The notes below the pieces were generated by a model. It saw only the letters and a program-made list of their open reading frames with translations, made no database searches and was not told the DNA's origin. From Ideonella oryzae (GTDB lineage: Bacteria; Pseudomonadota; Gammaproteobacteria; Burkholderiales; Burkholderiaceae_C), in the NCBI RefSeq assembly GCF_024055665.1, contig NZ_JAMXMC010000001.1, positions 186,001-250,000 of the forward strand: DNA of 64,000 bases. The letters are read 5' to 3'. How positions within the stretch are numbered: the first letter of the stretch is position 1; each line of letters opens with the position of its first letter. Positions 43,693 to 52,065 of this stretch are shown here, one piece after another. The translations under genes and the position numbers were made by a program.

Positions 43693-44946
43693 ATGAAGAC
43701 AGTCGTCGTGATCGGTGGGGGAATCATTGGCCTGACCACGGCCTGGTCCCTGGTGGAAGCGGGATTCAACGTCCGCGTGATCGAACGCAGCAAGACCCCT
43801 GCAACCGGTGCCAGCCACGCCAACGGCGGGCAGCTGAGCTACCGGTACGTCTCACCCCTGGCCGATCAGGGTGTGCCGCTGAAGGCGCTCAAGTGGCTGC
43901 TGGACCGCGACGGGCCGCTGCGTTGGCGACCCGAAGCCGATGCACATCAGTGGCGCTGGCTGGCGTCCTTCCTGGCCCACTGCAGGGCCCCGGTCAACCG
44001 GCAGACGACTGCACGGCTGTTGGCCCTGGGCGCCCTGAGCCAGGCCGCCTGTGCAGAGTTCGGTGCCCGGTTGCCGCTGGCCGAAGCCCATTGGCGCGCC
44101 CCCGGCAAGCTGGTGCTGTACCGGCACCAGAAGGACTTCGACCATGCCCGCGCCCGCGTCGAGCGCCAGGCTGAGGGGCCGGAACAGGCCCTGGGGCCGC
44201 ACGACTGCCGTCGCGTCGAGCCGGCCCTGGCCCACAGCCCGGTGGCCTGGGCCGGTGGCATCTTCACCGAGGGCGAGGCCGTGGCCGACTGCCACGCCGT
44301 CTGCCTGCAGCTGGCCTCGGCCCTGGCCCAGCATCCGAACTTCGACGGCTTCGTGCAGGCCGAGGTGACGGGCTTCCAGCTGCAACAGCGGCAGGCCCGG
44401 GCGGTGCTGACCGACCAAGGCCCCATCGGCGGCGATGCGTTCGTGCTGGCGGCCGGGATTGGCAGCCGCCCCCTGGCCGAATCGGTGGGCATCCGCCTGC
44501 CGCTCTACCCGCTCAAGGGCTACAGTCTGAGCGCTCCCATCGCCGCGCACCACCATCCGCCGGAGGTGAGCGTCACGGATTTCGAGAAGAAAGTGCTGTA
44601 CACCCGGATCGGACGCCAGCTGCGCGTGGCAGCGATGGTGGACCTGGTCGGTCTCCACGAAGAGATCGATCCACAACGCCTGGCGGCCCTGCAACGGGCC
44701 GTGCATGCCACCCTGCCCGACGCAGCCGACTATGAGCAGGCCGAGCCCTGGTCCGGCCTGCGCCCGGCCACGCCTGCGGGTGCGCCCATCCTGGGTGCCA
44801 GCCCCATTGAAGGCCTCTGGCTCAACGTGGGTCACGGCGCCTTGGGCTTCACCTTCTCGTTCGGCTCGGCCCGCATCCTGAGCCGCCTGATCGCCGGCCA
44901 ACCCAGCCCGCTGCCCCTGGACGGGCTGCAACTGCAAACTGCATGA
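43693..44946 (+). CDS. dadA: D-amino acid dehydrogenase, DadA-type
   Basis: 417 residues, FAD-dependent. Seen: VVVIGGGIIGLTTAWSLVEAGF (dinucleotide motif), SHANGGQLSYRYVSPLADQG (DadA-typical, contacts FAD), and the C-terminal WSGLRPATPAGAPILG and NVGHGALGFTFSFGSARIL. It oxidises D-alanine and other D-amino acids to 2-oxoacids plus ammonia, passing electrons to the respiratory chain. It would consume the D-Ala released by the peptidases encoded downstream. The frame is open upstream to 43612 but the ATG at 43693 fits the family. Confidence 0.9.
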   Translation: MKTVVVIGGGIIGLTTAWSLVEAGFNVRVIERSKTPATGASHANGGQLSYRYVSPLADQGVPLKALKWLLDRDGPLRWRPEADAHQWRWLASFLAHCRAPVNRQTTARLLALGALSQAACAEFGARLPLAEAHWRAPGKLVLYRHQKDFDHARARVERQAEGPEQALGPHDCRRVEPALAHSPVAWAGGIFTEGEAVADCHAVCLQLASALAQHPNFDGFVQAEVTGFQLQQRQARAVLTDQGPIGGDAFVLAAGIGSRPLAESVGIRLPLYPLKGYSLSAPIAAHHHPPEVSVTDFEKKVLYTRIGRQLRVAAMVDLVGLHEEIDPQRLAALQRAVHATLPDAADYEQAEPWSGLRPATPAGAPILGASPIEGLWLNVGHGALGFTFSFGSARILSRLIAGQPSPLPLDGLQLQTA

Positions 44947-46232
44947 GCGCCCCCACCCTGCCCCCCCTGACCGCCGAGGCGCTGGCCGAGGCCTTGCGCC
45001 AGGCCGTGCTTGCACGCGACTTTGGTGCCACACCCGATGCGCTGGAAGGCGGCGGACCGGTGCGCCACTGTCCCAGCCTGGACCTGGCGGTGGTGGCCTT
45101 CCCGGAGGGGGGGGCGCCGGTGGCGGCCAACGTGCTGTTCTCGCGCGATCTGCCGCAGGGCTGGGTGGCCCGCCACGAGCCCGGCTGCGGCCCGGTGGCC
45201 AATGTGCGCTACCTGGCCGATCAGACCGATGCGCTGTTCAACTCCGTGGCCTGGCAGCCCGAGGCCCAGTGGAACGCGATGGCCTGGACCCCGCTGCCCA
45301 CGGGCGCCCGCCAGACCGATCCGCAGGCGCCCCGCTTCGTCCAACCCTATCCGGCCTCGCTGCTCAAGCTGATGGTGCTGGTGGCTGTGGCCCGCTGTGT
45401 GGACCGCGACGAGGTGCGCTGGGACGACGGCTTCGGCTTTGCCGAGATGACCCGCCCGGTGCGCACCTGGGCCATGGACATGATGGCCCAGAGCAGCAAC
45501 GAGGCCACCTCGGCCATGGTGGCGCTGCTGCACCGCTGCGGCATGATCCGCCGCGAAGGCGGCGTCGAAGTGCACAACGGCTGGCACGACTGGATGGCCC
45601 GCCACGGCCTGCACACCCTGCGCCTGGCCGACACCACACCCGAAGGCGGCTGGCAGAACCGGACCGGTGCCGGCGTGGGTCACTTGCAGATGACCGCCTG
45701 GGACACGGTGCGCCTGTTGTGGCTGCTCGACCCGCTGGCCCCACCCGCCCCCTGGCCGCGCCAGGACAACGGCCCGCTGCTGAGCGCGCCGCAGCTGAAG
45801 GTGGTGCTGGACTGCCTGGCCGCCCAGGGCGTGCACGGCATCCTGTCTTCGGCCCTGCTCGCCGGCCTGCCCGGTTGGGTGCCCGGCATCCCGGCCCAGT
45901 TGCCGGCGCAATGGATCGACCGCCAGGGCGACGGCCAGGTGGCCGGCGACTGCTACCCCGGCGACCTGCGCGCGGCCCAGGCGGAGGCCCCGCTGCGCTT
46001 TGCCCACAAGACCGGCACCACCGAGAACTACGCTTCCGACGCGGGCATCGTGACCGGCCGGCCGGGCTTGGCCCGGCGCCATTACCTGGTGGCGGTGCTG
46101 ACCAATCTGGGGACCCGCTACGCCCCGCACCCACTGGCCTTCAGCACCTGGCGCCTGCCGGCCCTGGGCGCAGCCATCGACGCCTTTCTGGCCCCTCACC
46201 TGGAACCGAAAGTGGAGCCGGGCGCGTCATGA
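44943..46232 (+). CDS. Serine hydrolase of the class A beta-lactamase/PBP-like fold, no signal peptide
   Basis: 429 residues. The three active-site motifs are present: S139-L-L-K142 (PASLLK), S184-S-N186 (SSNEA), and K356-T-G358 (HKTGTTENY). No N-terminal signal peptide or membrane anchor is visible, so the protein looks cytoplasmic, unusual for this fold. The N-terminal 110 residues do not match a family I recognise. The start overlaps dadA and the stop overlaps the LD-carboxypeptidase gene (both ATGA), so it belongs to the murein-peptide operon. Likely an aminopeptidase, amidase or esterase acting on imported D-peptides; a drug-resistance role is less likely here. Confidence 0.8.
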   Translation: MSAPTLPPLTAEALAEALRQAVLARDFGATPDALEGGGPVRHCPSLDLAVVAFPEGGAPVAANVLFSRDLPQGWVARHEPGCGPVANVRYLADQTDALFNSVAWQPEAQWNAMAWTPLPTGARQTDPQAPRFVQPYPASLLKLMVLVAVARCVDRDEVRWDDGFGFAEMTRPVRTWAMDMMAQSSNEATSAMVALLHRCGMIRREGGVEVHNGWHDWMARHGLHTLRLADTTPEGGWQNRTGAGVGHLQMTAWDTVRLLWLLDPLAPPAPWPRQDNGPLLSAPQLKVVLDCLAAQGVHGILSSALLAGLPGWVPGIPAQLPAQWIDRQGDGQVAGDCYPGDLRAAQAEAPLRFAHKTGTTENYASDAGIVTGRPGLARRHYLVAVLTNLGTRYAPHPLAFSTWRLPALGAAIDAFLAPHLEPKVEPGAS

Positions 46233-47137
46233 GCCGCCACACCTGGATCCCGCCGCTGCCGTCTGGTGCCTGCCTGGGCCTGGTGGCGCCGGCCGGCCCG
46301 ACGCCCGGCGAGCTGCTGGCCCCGGTGCAGGCCCTGCTGCACGCGCAGGGCTGGCAGGTCCGGGTCTATCCCGGCTGCCACGGCCCTGCCCATCTGGACC
46401 ACCTGGCCGCTGACGACGGCCAGCGCCTGGCCGATCTGCACGCTGCTTGGGCCGACCCGACCGTGCACGCCGTGCTGGCCCTGCGCGGCGGCTACGGTTG
46501 CGACCGCCTGCTCGACCGCATCGACCCGGCGTTGATGCGCGCCCATGCCAAGCCGCTGATCGGCTACAGCGACCTGACCGCCCTGCACCTGCTGCGTGAC
46601 CGATGGGGCCTGCCCGGCCTGCACGCGCCCATGCCGGGCTCGGACGGCCTGAAGGCGCCGGAGGACTGGGCCCGGCTGAGCGAAGCCCTGCGGCAAGGCT
46701 GGCACGCCGGCGATCTGCTGGTGCCATCGGTGGCACCCCATCCACTCAACCGGCCCGGCGTCGCCCGTGGCCGGCTGATCGGCGGCAACCTGACGGTGCT
46801 GACCTCGCTGGTGGGTACACCGTTTGCGGCACGCACCGAAGGCGCCATCCTGTTCCTGGAAGACGTCGGCGAGCCACCCTACCGCATCGACCGGCTGCTG
46901 GCGCAGCTGCGGCTGTCCGGGGCCTTGCAGGGCGTGGCCGGCTTCTTGCTGGGTGGATTCACCGAAGCCGACAATGCCGACGCCGTGCTGGCCGACTACC
47001 TGCACCCGCTGGGACGGCCGGTGCTGGCCGGCTGGCCCGCCGGCCACACCGTGCCGAACCACGCGCTGCCGCTGGGCGTGCCGGTCGAGATGGATGTGGC
47101 GGCAGGCACGCTGCGGCTGCTCGACCCCCTGCCCTGA
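46229..47137 (+). CDS. ldcA: LD-carboxypeptidase, cytosolic LdcA-type
   Basis: 302 residues, family S66 (LdcA/MccF). Catalytic triad seen: Ser114 in IGYSDLTAL, Glu211 in FLEDVGEPPYRIDR and His273 in AGHTVPNH. It cleaves the L-DAP-D-Ala bond of cytosolic tetrapeptides. No signal peptide. Translationally coupled to the serine hydrolase gene upstream; the binding-protein gene begins 20 bases after its stop. Confidence 0.9.
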   Translation: MSRHTWIPPLPSGACLGLVAPAGPTPGELLAPVQALLHAQGWQVRVYPGCHGPAHLDHLAADDGQRLADLHAAWADPTVHAVLALRGGYGCDRLLDRIDPALMRAHAKPLIGYSDLTALHLLRDRWGLPGLHAPMPGSDGLKAPEDWARLSEALRQGWHAGDLLVPSVAPHPLNRPGVARGRLIGGNLTVLTSLVGTPFAARTEGAILFLEDVGEPPYRIDRLLAQLRLSGALQGVAGFLLGGFTEADNADAVLADYLHPLGRPVLAGWPAGHTVPNHALPLGVPVEMDVAAGTLRLLDPLP

Positions 47138-47156
47138 TGCCCCACCTCTGCTGCCG

Positions 47157-48746
47157 ATGAAGTTCCCCCCCCTGCCGCTGCTGACCCTGGGCTGCCTGTT
47201 GTTGGCGCTGGCCGGTCAGCCGGCCCTGGCCGCCCGGCCGCTGGTCTACTGCGCCGACGCCAGCCCCGAGGGCTTCGATCCCTCGCTGTGGGACTCGGCC
47301 AGCACCCACAACGTCACCACCCAGATGTTCGAGGGCCTGCTGGCCTTCGAGCGTGGCAGCTCCAGGCTGGTGCCAGCGCTGGCCCAAAGCTGGCAGATCT
47401 CGCCCGACGCCCGCACGGTCGAGTTCCATCTGCGGCCGGGCGTGCACTTCCACACCGAGCCCTACTTCACCCCCACGCGGGACTTCAACGCGGACGATGT
47501 GCTGTTCACCTTCGGCCGCATGATCGACAAGCAGCACCCGTTCAACCAGGCCTTCCCCGCCACCTTCGTCTACCCGGAGAACCTGGGCCTGGCCCAGATG
47601 GTCGAGCGCATCGAGAAGGTGGATGCGATGACCGTGCGCTTTCACCTGACGCGGCCCAACGTCAGCTTCCAGAACTACTTCGCGATGGGCTTTGCAGGCA
47701 TCCACTCGGCCGAATACGGCGCGCAGCTGCTGCGCCAGGGCCGAGCCAAGCAGATCAACAACCAGCCCATCGGCACCGGCCCCTACCAATTCAAGTCTTA
47801 TGCCAAGGACGATGTGGTGCGCATGCAGCCGCACCCGGGCTACTGGGGTGGCCGACAAGCCTCACCAGGGCTGATCTACAGCATCACCACCGAGCCCAAT
47901 GTGCGGGTGCAGAAGCTGCTGGCCGGTGAATGCCAGGTCAGCGCGCCGATCCGCGACGTGGACATCGCCGCCATCCAGCGCCGGCCCGACATCCGGCTGA
48001 TGCAGACCCAGGCGCTCAATGTCTCCTACCTGTCGTTCAACCTGCGCAAGGCCCCGACGAACAACCGCCTGGTGCGCGAAGCGCTGGACATTGCGGTGGA
48101 CCGCGACACCCTCTTCAAGGTGCTGTTCCCGCGTGGCGACGCAACCCAGGCCGTGAGCGCCTTCCCGCCCATGGTGCCGGGCTACAACCGCACGCTGAAG
48201 AACGAATACAACCCCACCCGCGCCAAGGCCCTGCTGGCCCAGGCGGGCTATGCCCAGGGCATGGACATCGACCTCTGGGCCCTGCCGGTGAGCCGCCCCA
48301 CCAACCCCAACGGGCAGCTGCTGGCCCAGCTGATCCAGGCCGACTGGGCGCGCATCGGCGTGCGGGCCCACATCAAGACCTACGAGTGGGGCGAGTACCT
48401 CAAGCGCGCCAACAACGGTGAGCATGACGTCTACATGAGCGGCTGGTCGGGCGACACCGCCGACCCCGACGACTTCCTCAGCCCCAACCTGTCCTGCGCA
48501 GCCAACCGCAGCGGCGTGAAATTCTGCAACCCGGACTTCGACCGCCTGCTGGACCAAGCCCGCGCCACGCCGGATGCGACGCGCCGCGCCGCGCTCTACG
48601 AGCAGGCCCAGCTGATCTTCCACCACGAGCGGCCCTGGATCCCGATCGCCCACTCCACCGTCTACATCCCGGTGCGCCAAGGCGTGACGGGCTTCGTGAT
48701 GTCGCCCGACGGCAGCGTGGACTTCAAGGACGTCGTACGCCAATGA
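47157..48746 (+). CDS. Periplasmic peptide-binding protein of the Dpp/Ddp/Opp type
   Basis: 529 residues, SBP family 5. Seen: signal peptide (MKFPPLPLLTLGCLLLALAG, cleaved near ALA), LVYCADASPEGFDPSLWDSAS typical of DppA/DdpA, IGTGPYQFKSY and the LRKAPTNNRLVREALDIAVDRDTL hinge region. It is the binding protein missing from the minus-strand dppBCDF operon, encoded on the other side of the shared promoter. The D,D-dipeptide specificity suggested by the neighbours (DdpX, DadA) is an inference. Confidence 0.88.
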   Translation: MKFPPLPLLTLGCLLLALAGQPALAARPLVYCADASPEGFDPSLWDSASTHNVTTQMFEGLLAFERGSSRLVPALAQSWQISPDARTVEFHLRPGVHFHTEPYFTPTRDFNADDVLFTFGRMIDKQHPFNQAFPATFVYPENLGLAQMVERIEKVDAMTVRFHLTRPNVSFQNYFAMGFAGIHSAEYGAQLLRQGRAKQINNQPIGTGPYQFKSYAKDDVVRMQPHPGYWGGRQASPGLIYSITTEPNVRVQKLLAGECQVSAPIRDVDIAAIQRRPDIRLMQTQALNVSYLSFNLRKAPTNNRLVREALDIAVDRDTLFKVLFPRGDATQAVSAFPPMVPGYNRTLKNEYNPTRAKALLAQAGYAQGMDIDLWALPVSRPTNPNGQLLAQLIQADWARIGVRAHIKTYEWGEYLKRANNGEHDVYMSGWSGDTADPDDFLSPNLSCAANRSGVKFCNPDFDRLLDQARATPDATRRAALYEQAQLIFHHERPWIPIAHSTVYIPVRQGVTGFVMSPDGSVDFKDVVRQ

Positions 48747-49642
48747 GACTGCGCCACATCGAGGTCTTCCACGCCATCATGCAGGCCGGCTCGGTCAGCG
48801 GGGCCGCCCAGCTGTTGCACATCTCGCAGCCGGCCGTCACCAAGGTGCTGCAGCACTGCGAACTGCAGTTGGGCATGCCACTGTTCGAGCGCACCCCCGG
48901 CAAACTGCACCCGACGCCGGAGGCACACCGTCTGTTCACCGAAGTGGACCGGCTGCACCGCGACCTGCTGGGCGTGCGCCGCCTGGCTGCCAACCTGCGC
49001 ACCGGCCAGGCCGAGCGGGTGCGCATCGGCATCACCCCCTCGCTGGGGGTGGACCTGCTGCCCGAGGCCCTGGTTCGCTGGCGCAAGCTGGCGCCGCACA
49101 CGCCGGTGGACCTGAGCACCAACCACACCACCGAGATCGTCAGCGCACTGTTGAGTGGCGACATCGACCTGGGCCTGTCGCTGCAGAACCCGCACCACCC
49201 CGGCCTGCGCGCCGAGGCACTGGCCAGCAGCACGATGATGGCGCTGTGCCCGGTCAGCAGCCCCGAGGCCCGCCAGGCCGGCCCGCTGCCCATCAGCGAC
49301 ATCACCAGCGAGCTGATCGGCCTGGGCGACGACGACCCGATGGGCCACGCCGTGATGAACCTGGCCAGCGATGGCGAGGCCGCGCCGCAGCCGCTGGTCA
49401 CCGTCAAGACCTACCAGCTGGCGCGGGCGCTGGTCGAATCCGGCATGGGCCTGAGCCTGGTGGACCCGTTCACCGCGGCCTCGGCCCATCCCCAACGCAT
49501 CCGTGTGCGGCGGCTCACCCCCGCCGTGCCGGTGCAGCTCTACCTGCTGACGCTGGCCAAGGCCCCGCTGGGCCTGCCCGCCCGCAAGCTGGTCCGGGTG
49601 CTGGGCGACGTGGCCCAGGAGAGCCTGGCCCGGCTGCCCTGA
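48743..49642 (+). CDS. LysR-family regulator of the murein-peptide operons
   Basis: 299 residues. Seen: MRLRHIEVFHAIMQAGSVSGAAQLLHISQPAVTKVLQHCE (HTH) and an effector-binding domain. Its start overlaps the binding-protein stop (ATGA), embedding it in the operon rather than divergent from it. It is the obvious candidate to bind the T-N11-A box at 43536-43548. The ligand could be a D-amino acid or D-Ala-containing dipeptide; not determinable here. Confidence 0.88.
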   Translation: MRLRHIEVFHAIMQAGSVSGAAQLLHISQPAVTKVLQHCELQLGMPLFERTPGKLHPTPEAHRLFTEVDRLHRDLLGVRRLAANLRTGQAERVRIGITPSLGVDLLPEALVRWRKLAPHTPVDLSTNHTTEIVSALLSGDIDLGLSLQNPHHPGLRAEALASSTMMALCPVSSPEARQAGPLPISDITSELIGLGDDDPMGHAVMNLASDGEAAPQPLVTVKTYQLARALVESGMGLSLVDPFTAASAHPQRIRVRRLTPAVPVQLYLLTLAKAPLGLPARKLVRVLGDVAQESLARLP

Positions 49643-49645
49643 ACC

Positions 49646-50263
49646 ATGCCATCCCCCTTGACCCTGCCCTGTGCGGACGTGCCCGGCCACCCGGACTTCC
49701 AGGCTTTGGCTGCATTGCCCGACATCGCCGTCGAGCTGCGCTACGCCACCGCCGACAACTTCGTCGGCACCAATGTCTATGGCACGCTGGACCTGGCCTA
49801 CCTGCGGCGCGAAGCGGCCCAGGCGCTGGACAACGCCGCCACCTGGCTGGCCGGGCGGCGCCCAGGCTACCGGCTGCTGGTGCTGGACGCGCTGCGACCG
49901 CAGCAGGTGCAGGAGCGGCTCTATGCCCAACTGGCCGGCACGCCGCTGGTGCGCTACCTGGCGAATCCGCAGATCGGCTCCATCCATTCCTTCGGCATGG
50001 CGGTGGACGTGACGCTGCTGGACCCGCAGGGCCGCGAGGTGGACATGGGCACCGGCTTCGATGCGATGGAACCCGGCTCCCACCCCGAGTACGAGGTGGA
50101 GCACCTGGCCCAGGGCTGGCTGAACGCCCAGCACCTGGTGGAGCGCGGCTGGTTGCGCGCGGCCATGCGCCAGGCCGGCTTCCACGGCATCAGCACCGAG
50201 TGGTGGCATTTCGATTTTGGCGACCGCGCCCAGGTGCGCGCCACCCTGCCCCGCGTGCTCTGA
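49646..50263 (+). CDS. ddpX: D-alanyl-D-alanine dipeptidase, DdpX/VanX-type
   Basis: 205 residues, peptidase M15D. Seen: the zinc and catalytic motif SIHSFGMAVDVTLLD (His114, Asp121), EWWHF (Glu185 base, His188), and an Arg in LDALRP (R84) equivalent to the VanX substrate arginine. It hydrolyses D-Ala-D-Ala. No signal peptide, so cytoplasmic, as for E. coli DdpX. The E. coli ddpXABCDF system couples the same dipeptidase to a D,D-dipeptide importer. Three bases after the LysR stop. Confidence 0.92.
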   Translation: MPSPLTLPCADVPGHPDFQALAALPDIAVELRYATADNFVGTNVYGTLDLAYLRREAAQALDNAATWLAGRRPGYRLLVLDALRPQQVQERLYAQLAGTPLVRYLANPQIGSIHSFGMAVDVTLLDPQGREVDMGTGFDAMEPGSHPEYEVEHLAQGWLNAQHLVERGWLRAAMRQAGFHGISTEWWHFDFGDRAQVRATLPRVL

Positions 50264-50287
50264 CCCTTCATCCCGACGAGGCCCGCC

Positions 50288-51340
50288 ATGACCGCCGCCA
50301 GCCGCCGCCTGTTTCTGCAAATCGCCTCCGCCAGCGGGGCCAGCCTGGGTACGGGTGCAGTGGCAGCCGCCACACCGGCCCGGCCGGTGCTCACGCCACG
50401 CCGCCTGCGCCCTGGCGACACGGTGGGCTTGGTCAGCCCGGCCAACGCCACCTATGAGCAGGAACCGATCACGATCGCGATCGAGTCGCTGCAGGCTCTG
50501 GGCTTTCAGGTGAAGGAAGGCCGCCACCTGCGGGCCCGGCGCGGCCAGTTCGCCGGCACCGATGCGCAGCGCGCCGAGGACATCAACGCGATGTTCGCCG
50601 ATGACAGCGTGGCCGGTATCTTCGCGCTGACCGGCGGCTCGGGCTGCACCCGCATCGTCGACCAGCTCGACTACGCCAGCATCCGCCGCCACCCCAAGTT
50701 CTTCGGCGGCTTCTCGGACATCACCTGCCTGCTCAATGCCATCCAGCAGCAGACCGGGCTGGTGACCTTCCACGGCCCGGTGGCCAGCTCGGAATGGAAC
50801 CCCTACAGCGTGGCCAACTTCCGCGCGCTGGTGATGGACGGCCAGGCCGCGCTGCTGCGCAACCCGGTCGACAGCGCACCGGCCGGCCTGGTGCCGACCG
50901 AACACCGCATCGCCACGCTGCGCCCCGGCAAGGCGACCGGCCGGCTGGTGGGCGGCAACCTGACGGTGCTGGCGGCGCTGGCCGGCTCGCGCTACTGGCC
51001 CGACTTCCGCGGCGCCATCCTGTTCCTGGAAGACATCAACGAGTTCATCTACCGGGTGGACCGCACCCTGTCCACGTTGCGCCTGGCCGGCGCGCTGGAC
51101 GCACTGGCCGGCGTGGTGCTGGGCCAGTTCACGAACTGCGAGCCGGGCGACGGCTACGGCACGCTGACGCTCGACGAGGTGTTCGAAGACTACTTCGGCG
51201 GCCTGGGCGTGCCGGTCTACCGCGGCGCCCAATTCGGCCATGTGAGACTCAAACTGACACTGCCGGTCGGGGCGATGGTCGAGATGGACGCCCAGGCCGG
51301 CACGCTTCGCTGCCTGGCACCGGTGGTCGCATCGACCTGA
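50288..51340 (+). CDS. LD-carboxypeptidase with twin-arginine signal
   Basis: 350 residues, family S66. It has a Tat-type signal (SRRLFLQIASASGAS) not present in the paralogue at 46229. Triad residues are visible: Ser in GGFSDITCL, Glu in FLEDINEFIYRVD, His in FGHVRLKL. It would act in the periplasm on stem peptides ending in D-Ala, while the paralogue acts in the cytosol. Last gene of the operon, 24 bases after ddpX, with a palindrome following. Confidence 0.88.
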   Translation: MTAASRRLFLQIASASGASLGTGAVAAATPARPVLTPRRLRPGDTVGLVSPANATYEQEPITIAIESLQALGFQVKEGRHLRARRGQFAGTDAQRAEDINAMFADDSVAGIFALTGGSGCTRIVDQLDYASIRRHPKFFGGFSDITCLLNAIQQQTGLVTFHGPVASSEWNPYSVANFRALVMDGQAALLRNPVDSAPAGLVPTEHRIATLRPGKATGRLVGGNLTVLAALAGSRYWPDFRGAILFLEDINEFIYRVDRTLSTLRLAGALDALAGVVLGQFTNCEPGDGYGTLTLDEVFEDYFGGLGVPVYRGAQFGHVRLKLTLPVGAMVEMDAQAGTLRCLAPVVAST

Positions 51341-51373
51341 ACCCAACAACACCACACCGACAACAGCAGACGC

Positions 51374-51387
51374 GCGCTCATGAGCGC
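51374..51387. terminator. 14-bp palindrome after the murein-peptide operon
   Basis: GCGCTCATGAGCGC is a perfect palindrome 34 bases past the stop of the Tat LD-carboxypeptidase gene. It could help end the operon transcript but has no T tract. Confidence 0.35.
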
Positions 51388-51514
51388 TGACGTCAACGTG
51401 AAATCCGTCATGCCTGACTGGACCACGGTGACGTTACAGGCCAGCAGGAATGTCCCAGGCCACGCGCCGCGACAGGAAGGCATACTCGTTTCGCCATCCT
51501 GAGAGGGGTCTGCC

Positions 51515-51769
51515 ATGCAGCTGTCCGCCCACCACGACCTGCCGGAGCTGTTCTGCCAGCTGGGCCTGCCCAGCGAGGGCAGCGCCATTGAGCGATTCAT
51601 CGACGCCCACCGGCCGCTGTCCCTGCAGCTGCGCCTGTGCGAAGCCCCGTTCTGGAGCCCCCAGCAGGCCCACGCGCTGGAGACCATGATGGACGCCTCC
51701 GGCGAATGGACCGAGGTGGTGGACGACCTGAACGTCCGCCTGCGCTACCGGGCTTGCGACCTGTTCTGA
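51515..51769 (+). CDS. DUF2789 family small protein
   Basis: 84 residues. It matches the pattern of the DUF2789 family: HHDLPELFCQLGLPSEGSAIERFIDAHRPL at the start, then LCEAPFWSPQQAHALETMMDASGEW and VDDLNVRLRYRA. The family is widespread in beta- and gammaproteobacteria and has no known function. A GAGAGG ribosome-binding site lies before the ATG at 51515. Single gene, just upstream of the FMN riboswitch. Confidence 0.82.
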   Translation: MQLSAHHDLPELFCQLGLPSEGSAIERFIDAHRPLSLQLRLCEAPFWSPQQAHALETMMDASGEWTEVVDDLNVRLRYRACDLF

Positions 51770-51832
51770 CCCTGCGTCCCCGGGGGCTGTCTTCTCCTGC
51801 CTAGAATGGCCGGGCCGGTCTTGTGCCGGCAG

Positions 51833-51982
51833 CGTTCTCAGGGCGGGGTGGAATTCCCCACCGGCGGTATCCGTGCACGTCACGGGAGCCCGCGAGCGCC
51901 CCGTGGCTCACCATGGCCGCGGGGGTCAGCAGACCTGGTGAGAGGCCAGGGCCGACGGTCACAGTCCGGATGAAAGAGACCG
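51833..51982 (+). promoter_or_regulatory. FMN riboswitch (RFN element)
   Basis: The conserved RFN blocks occur in order: TTCTCAGGGCGGGGTGGAAT, TCCCCACCGGCGGTA, AGCCCGCGAGCG, GGTCAGCAGACCTGGTGAGA and GGTCACAGTCCGGATGAAAGAGA. This is the classical FMN aptamer. It lies about 85 bases upstream of ribH and should reduce its expression when FMN is plentiful. Confidence 0.95.
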
Positions 51983-51990
51983 CATGTGTT

Positions 51991-52020
51991 CGCCACCGCG
52001 CTGTTCAGGCGCCGGTGGCG
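51991..52020 (+). promoter_or_regulatory. Hairpin of the FMN riboswitch expression platform
   Basis: CGCCACCG (51991-51998) pairs with CGGTGGCG (52013-52020) around a 14-base loop, directly after the aptamer. No T tract follows. It probably mediates the riboswitch decision, by Rho or by occluding translation of the following RNA. Confidence 0.5.
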
Positions 52021-52065
52021 CTGCTGCGTTCGCCCTGATTCTGGCCACTCTCCATGAGGATCACC

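Noticed and set aside
44943-46232. Acquired beta-lactamase resistance gene
   Set aside because: SxxK/SxN/KTG motifs fit, but there is no signal peptide, no mobile element, codon use matches the neighbours, and it is coupled to dadA and ldcA.
48662-51355. 897-residue minus-strand open frame
   Set aside because: It is antisense to the LysR, ddpX and LD-carboxypeptidase genes and is made of Gln/His/Ala/Gly-rich low-complexity sequence, a usual artefact of high G+C codon bias.
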